From Tubiluchus corallicola (lineage: Eukaryota; Priapulida; Priapulimorpha; Priapulimorphida; Tubiluchidae), in the NCBI GenBank assembly GCA_030141605.1, contig JAQGDQ010000232.1, forward strand, positions 248,001 through 312,000: DNA of 64,000 bases. The letters run 5' to 3'. Positions within the stretch are counted from its first letter, which is position 1. The number at the start of each line of letters is the position of its first letter. Below the pieces are notes generated by a model. That model saw only the letters and a list, made by a program, of their open reading frames with translations, searched no databases and was not told the origin of the DNA. A program made the translations under genes and the position numbers. Below, piece after piece: positions 59,901 through 64,000 of the stretch.

Positions 59901-62900
59901 CCAGGATTCCATTTACTGATGATAGATGGTACCAATAATCAGCAATGAAATTATCACTTAAACTGGCAAAAAAATCACAATATGGTTAAAATTAGTAATC
60001 AAAAGTAGCAGGCTGGGAATTGAGTATAACTGGAAAGTCCTAGTGTTCCACCAATAGAACAAGAGCTATCTCATTCTTTTAAGCTTTATAGGTGTTTATA
60101 TAGGAGACACTGCCAAGTATCCCAGTCCTTCCTCTTTCCAAAGAGTTATACGTTGATCAGCAAAAATTTCGAAAAAGAAGGGTACTTTTGGAAAAATGTC
60201 AACTGTGGGATGTCGTAGTCACATTACTAGTTCTACGTTGGAATGACACATTTACTGTTTTCCCATTTTGTTGGACTAAAAAGTACAAGTTTGCGAAAAA
60301 AGCAGTCGAAATATTTTCAGTTTTTTGCTCCTAACTATCAATGTGACAATACTAGTTTGGACCTTTTGCTTGTCATGAGAACCATTAAAATGGTTGCATT
60401 ACTAAAGTTGTCGCCATAGAAACCACAGACATCAAAATTTAAGTTACTGCACAGAAAATATTAAGAAAATGGGCATATTTATGGACTTTGTTCCATGAAT
60501 TTCTCATTACAGCAACTCTTGTGTATAAAGTACGTAATACGTACAGTAAAATCCGGAGAGAGACAAAGCAGAATTAAAGTAAGGTTTCTATCCCAGTCGC
60601 TCTTGAAAACCTGTTCCTAAAATAATAACATCATAATTGTTAACTATACAATAGAAGATCTCAGGATAATGCTCATTGCTCACTAAATCTCATTTATTTG
60701 CTCAGCCACTGACGTGTTTTCACACATCTCTAAAAAATGTGACAAATGAAAAGCATTACTACTTCACGCATAATTTGAACTAAAAACTATTCTTGTGACA
60801 CAGTGAAATCAATAAGAATGTGTGAAATGAAGCCACTGTTACTAACTTAAGTGTGTATATCACTACATTCATTTTGCTATTTTTAAATGGTGATTTTTAA
60901 TGACAGTTTAAGTACTCCAACAGTTACGAGATATCGCCCACATTCCATTGATACTAAGTTTCAATGAAGTTTGCAATTTTTGTTATTTTTCACGAGGAAC
61001 AATTTCTTTGCGGTTTCGGTCTTTCAAACAGAAAATGGCCTCCGGTGGCTTTATTCTTGCCCATTTTGAAAAGTAAAGCACTACAGATAAGGCAAAAAAT
61101 TCAAATACACGCAAAATTTGCCACTAGGACATTTCAAATTACCTTGCCTGTGATATCTTTGGTGATACTAAGTTTGTAATTAAATGAATTTCGCGGCGGT
61201 TTCAATATTTTAAAAATGTTCTCAACATTCCTATGAATCTCCAGGTCAATGCAACAATTGTACCGTCCATATTGAATATCAACAACATCTCCTAATACCA
61301 AAATAAAATTTTACACTACTGCAAGAAACACTCTGTAAGTTTTATTTTTACATAAAAATGTATATTTTATTCTTAAGTAAAATACAAGATCTCAAGATAA
61401 TGTTCATTGATCACTAAACCTCATTGCTTTGATCAGCCTTTGACATGTTTTCACAGATCTCTAAAAAATGTGACAAATGAAAAGTATTAATACTTCACGA
61501 AGAATTTGAATTAAAAACTATTCTTGTGAGACACAGTGAAGTCAATAAAAATATGCGAAATGAAGCCAGTATTATTCACTTAAGTGTGTATATCACTTAT
61601 TATTAAATAATTATTGTTAAAAAAAACATATTGAAACATTTTGATTAGATTTATACAATTAAAGGACAACATTTATAACAGGTAATGCAGGGAACCTATT
61701 TTCAATTCTTGCTCTAGTATAGTGGTATGCATTTTTATTGAGTGAGATTCATTTTAAACTTATGTTGCTGATCGTATATAGAAACAGGTAAATTAAGCTT
61801 CATTATTCTTTGGTTCAGCTGTTATTCAGTGTGAATACAATAATATCTGATACAGCAGTGTAAAAAAGAAAAACTTAGCAGCGACGTGCATAATTTAAAG
61901 AAAGAAAGGCCCACAACACTTCATACCTTATCTGATCAACAGTAATTTACATCACTATGGCTTATATTACGAACTGAAAACTGTAGTCAGATTAATTGTT
62001 ACAGTTAACAAAAATTGAAAAAAAGAAAATCAGAAGGTTTTGTCGGCAGCTAACATATTTTTTTGAAGAATTGACATTTCATATTCATTTTTTTATTTGC
62101 CACGTAATTTAATTTTTATGATGAGGAGCTTCCAAACTGAAGTGTCTCGGGCCCTCCAAGGTCTGATCTGGCCCTGCCCTTAACTTTACACAGAAGATTT
62201 TAGTGCAAGGGATAAGTTGTTTATAATAAAGTCAAATTTGCAACTTGTGTAAAAAAAGTTAAGTTTCATTTTGAAAAATATGATGCACCACAAGTTGATT
62301 TGTGTGGCAAATGCTTAGTTACTTAATGCAGTTACCATTATATTATCAGGCCAGGTATTTAGCGCGGAATTGATTACTGGGACTCTACACTATCAATAAT
62401 GATACTCAGAATTCTTCATTATTAGAATTAACAAGGCCGTTTGTACAGAGCGATAACACAAATCAATAATATAAATTATGTTTCAAGAAATTACTGAAAG
62501 ATCTCAACAAAATTTGCCACATTATCGGCAAGTGTTGATAAGACTAGCTTTTGGTGATGACAATTAGAAATAAAAATAAAAATGTTCTTATTTGTTGCAG
62601 CTTATGTAGGAATAAAATGCTATGTGCCATTATAAATAAATGTCCAGCAATAAAATACAATGAATTAAACTAAAATTCGACATAAAGTCAAGATAAAGGC
62701 AACTATGAAACAGAAACAGGTTAATCTCTGAAATGCCCATAATGTATCGGCTAAGCACATTAATATGTAACTTAAGGAGTACTTGTTTAATTTTTCTAAG
62801 AAACATCTCTGAAATGCTGATAATGTATCGGCTAAACACACTAATATGTAACTTAAGAAGCACTTGTTTAATTTTTCTAAAAAACATCTCTGAAATGCCC

Positions 62901-64000
62901 ATAATCTAATGCAAAACACACTAATATGTAACTTAAGAAGCACCTGTTTAATTTTTCTAAGAAACATCTCTGAAATGCCCATAATGTAATGGCAAAACAC
63001 ACTAATATGTAACTTAAGAAGCACCTGTTTAATTTTTCTAAGAAACATCTCTGAAATGCCCATAATGTAATGGCAAAACACACTAATATGTAACTTAAGA
63101 AGCACTTGTTTAATTTTTCTAAGAAACATCTCTGAAATGCCCATAATGTAATGGCGAAACACACCAATATGTAACTTAAGAAGCACTTGTTTAATTTTTC
63201 TAAGAAACATCTCTGAAATGCCCATAATGTAATGGCAAAACACATTAATATGTAACTTAAGGAGTACTTGTTTAATTTTTCTAAGAAACATTTCTGAAAT
63301 GCCCATAATGTAATGGCAAAACACACTAATATGTAACTTAAGAAGCACTTGTTTAATTTTTCTAAGAAACATCTCTGAAATGCCCATAATGTAATGGCAA
63401 AACACACTAATATGTAACTTAAGAAGCACTTGTTTAATTTTTCTAAGAAACATCTCTGAAATGCCCATAATGTAATGGCAAAACACATTAATATGTAACT
63501 TAAGGAGTACTTGTTTAATTTTTCTAAAAAACATCTCTGAAATGCCCATAATGTATAGGCAAAACACACTAACATGTAACTTAAGGAGCACTTGTTTAAT
63601 TTTTGTAAGAAACTGGAGCAAAAAGTAGTGGTCTTACAGTTAAACTTTTAGAAATGTACTGCCGTACACAAAACATACCTTTTTTAGGATTTTCTGATAA
63701 GTAGAAATCCTTGGGCTGTGCACTTGGATAAATACAATCTGCAAATATACAATATACAAAGTTTGATTGAAGTAACCAATTAAATAAGCAATGATGCACA
63801 AAACTAAAAGTGCCGGAACACTACACCCTAAACTAATAATTACTTAGCAGGTATGGATTAGTAAAGCATATAGCTAATGTAAGGCAAGTGCTGCAAGTGT
63901 ACAAAATTACTGCGTAATTACCTTCTGTGCAGATGCCATCTTCGCAACGACATAGAAATTTATCAGCTTCATCAGGACAGCCTATAGGTATGGCAGTTTG
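43193..64000 (-). CDS. Cadherin-type transmembrane protein with long acidic tail, 13 exons, 5' end off the window
   Basis: Exons in coding order: 63922-64000 (cut by the edge), 63679-63738, 61143-61291, 60545-60616, 57377-57499, 56443-56541, 55402-55500, 52124-52249, 51684-51774, 50067-50682, 48685-48857, 46711-46846 and 43193-44429. All junctions close in frame. The N-terminal part is Cys-rich (CRCEDGICTEDC). At least four cadherin-like repeats follow, recognised by LTQKLDYQK, QVTDGGEPPLSS, RAVDQDTT and degenerate linkers DVNHPPEF, DEDNLNPKF, ENPGVICPKF and NNKNPKF in place of the classical DxNDNxPxF. Calcium ligation is therefore partly lost. A single membrane helix (YFYGFTMLGAVIVFLVITVI) precedes a basic stop WRKKKQK and a 411-residue Glu/Lys/Thr-rich tail. 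No catenin-binding or other known tail motif was seen. It is probably an adhesion receptor; the subfamily is unknown. Confidence 0.88.
44430..46710. other. Intron of the cadherin-like gene
   Basis: Contains diverged tandem copies of a roughly 226-bp block at about 44895-45355. Shared words include tatgctgat, taagttcttgaagt and ctacaatctaaggtgc-like ends. Otherwise no structure is seen. Confidence 0.7.
46847..48684. other. Intron with degenerate short-period repeats
   Basis: At 46932-46995 about four units of roughly 15 bp resemble acttgggnaatggac. A ctgtctgt/ctacc-rich cryptic simple repeat fills 47035-47290. At 47530-47745 words like acaagttggacacagg recur irregularly. No coding signal. Confidence 0.6.
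48858..50066. other. Intron with a 62-bp tandem duplication
   Basis: The block starting tattatgacctcacacctaa occurs at about 48948-49009 and again at 49010-49071, essentially identical. The rest of the intron shows nothing. Confidence 0.85.
50770..50935. repeat. Cryptic trinucleotide repeat (AAC/ACC/ATG words)
   Basis: A run of tga, aca, ata, cca and aac triplets just upstream of an exon. It produces Val- and Thr-rich spurious frames on opposite strands. Confidence 0.9.
52250..53929. other. Intron sequence, no gene
   Basis: AT-rich. Near 52365-52430 it holds irregular words such as gaaacaattgggcaggagac, a theme also seen at 46932 and 48090, probably remnants of one dispersed repeat. Confidence 0.5.
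53930..54534 (+). mobile_element. Deleted mariner/IS630-type element with HTH remnant
   Basis: Terminal inverted repeats CAGGGTGTCCATAAAGT at 53930 and its complement ending at 54534 match over about 28 of 29 bases. TA precedes the left end; gc follows the right end. Inside, a frame from MALSKEERID (Met at 54010) encodes a paired-type helix-turn-helix with GREGWSYRKIAEEFN and SGRPKTLDE. It shifts frame at about 54225, then continues as REAVLAKVYASPRKSLRRTS. After a jump comes a typical transposase C-terminal end, KRIKLCIENDGNHVENII. The DDE catalytic domain is deleted, so it is non-autonomous. It lies in an intron, antisense to the cadherin-like gene. Confidence 0.92.
54535..57376. other. Introns around the 55402 and 56443 exons
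   Basis: Apart from the two 99-bp exons listed for the cadherin-like gene, I see only AT-rich DNA. Short frames (54665-54886, 56905-57138) match nothing. Confidence 0.55.
57980..58425. mobile_element. MITE with CCGTATTTTCCCGTGTATAAG termini, TA-flanked
   Basis: Terminal inverted repeats CCGTATTTTCCCGTGTATAA and complement at 57980 and 58425, both next to TA. The subterminal word gtgtataagagaccc occurs twice at the left and again at the right. 446 bp, non-coding. It shares the CCGTAT start and TATAAG core with the MITE at 32925, so the two may be mobilised by related transposases. Confidence 0.9.
58685..59773. mobile_element. pogo/Tigger-like element, about 1.1 kb, no intact transposase
   Basis: The left terminus CAGTAAGTCCTCGCTTAA is matched by ttaagcgaggacttactg at the right, each flanked by TA. 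Words such as cgttaaacgaggtcaaga and ttaagcgagg recur internally. No transposase motif is readable on either strand. It lies in an intron. Confidence 0.88.
60655..61596. repeat. Pair of about 210-bp direct repeats flanking an exon
   Basis: 60655-60863 and 61386-61596 share long stretches such as ctaaaaaatgtgacaaatga and aaaactattcttgtga, offset by 731 bp. Each copy lies just upstream (in gene sense) of an exon acceptor, at 60616 and 61291. Confidence 0.9.
61597..62725. other. Intron sequence, no gene
   Basis: AT-rich filler between the repeat pair and the satellite array. I see no exon or repeat structure. Confidence 0.5.
62726..63613. repeat. 81-bp satellite array, about 11 copies
   Basis: Units begin ctctgaaatgcccataatgt at 62726, 62807, 62888, 62968, 63049, 63130, 63211, 63292, 63373, 63454 and 63535. 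The period is 81 bp except one 80-bp unit. It lies in the intron starting about 65 nt after the donor at 63678. Because 81 is divisible by three, the array stays open in two minus-strand frames for hundreds of codons. I do not treat those as genes. Confidence 0.97.

Noticed and set aside
62726-63613. CRISPR-like regular array
   Set aside because: The 81-bp units are contiguous copies without unique spacers, in a eukaryotic intron.
62665-63621. 318-codon minus-strand open frame of near-identical repeats
   Set aside because: It is produced entirely by an 81-bp satellite whose period is divisible by three, and a second frame is open as well. It lies in an intron of a gene with well-supported exons on either side.

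Overview
The window is nuclear DNA from an invertebrate metazoan, probably marine. The evidence is AT-rich sequence with GT..AG introns, a metazoan-type chitin synthase, FUT8, UROD, a FAM120B-like gene, a cadherin-type receptor, LINEs, a Ty3/Gypsy element and many TA-flanked MITEs. I cannot name the species. A tunicate, cnidarian or other lophotrochozoan/deuterostome would all fit. Most genes are split, so I rebuilt them by matching splice sites and checking that the frame closes at every junction.

Layout. (1) 837-3400 (-): four internal exons of a chitin synthase that runs off the left edge. (2) 5991-11941 (-): a complete nine-exon FUT8 core fucosyltransferase. (3) 14320-17142 (-): a complete two-exon UROD, with a fold-back MITE (17289-17833) just upstream. 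(4) 18.7-19.6 kb: a decayed LINE. (5) 19690-21633 (-): a single-exon FAM120B-like gene. (6) 22.9-24.6 kb: another decayed LINE. (7) 24896-32081: a young Ty3/Gypsy retrotransposon (coding on -) with 998-bp LTRs, a tRNA-Pro primer site, a likely -1 gag-pol frameshift signal and a crippled pol. It appears to sit inside a second copy of the MITE found upstream of UROD. (8) 32.9-36.5 kb: a MITE, a third LINE and a broken Mab-21/cGAS-like nucleotidyltransferase fragment. (9) 36838-39642 (+): a four-exon gene for a 122-residue secreted Cys-rich/EGF protein; no single-frame reading shows it. (10) 43193 to beyond 64000 (-): a 13-exon cadherin-type membrane protein with a long acidic tail. Its introns hold a deleted mariner-like element, a pogo/Tigger-like element, a MITE, a degenerate minisatellite and an 81-bp satellite array.

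I see no operon-like or defence-island system. FUT8 and chitin synthase both handle GlcNAc-containing glycans, but their adjacency is probably chance. The items most worth checking are the small EGF gene, the cGAS/Mab-21 remnant, the retrotransposon frameshift signal with its contradiction between young LTRs and dead pol, and the cadherin tail that continues in a second frame.
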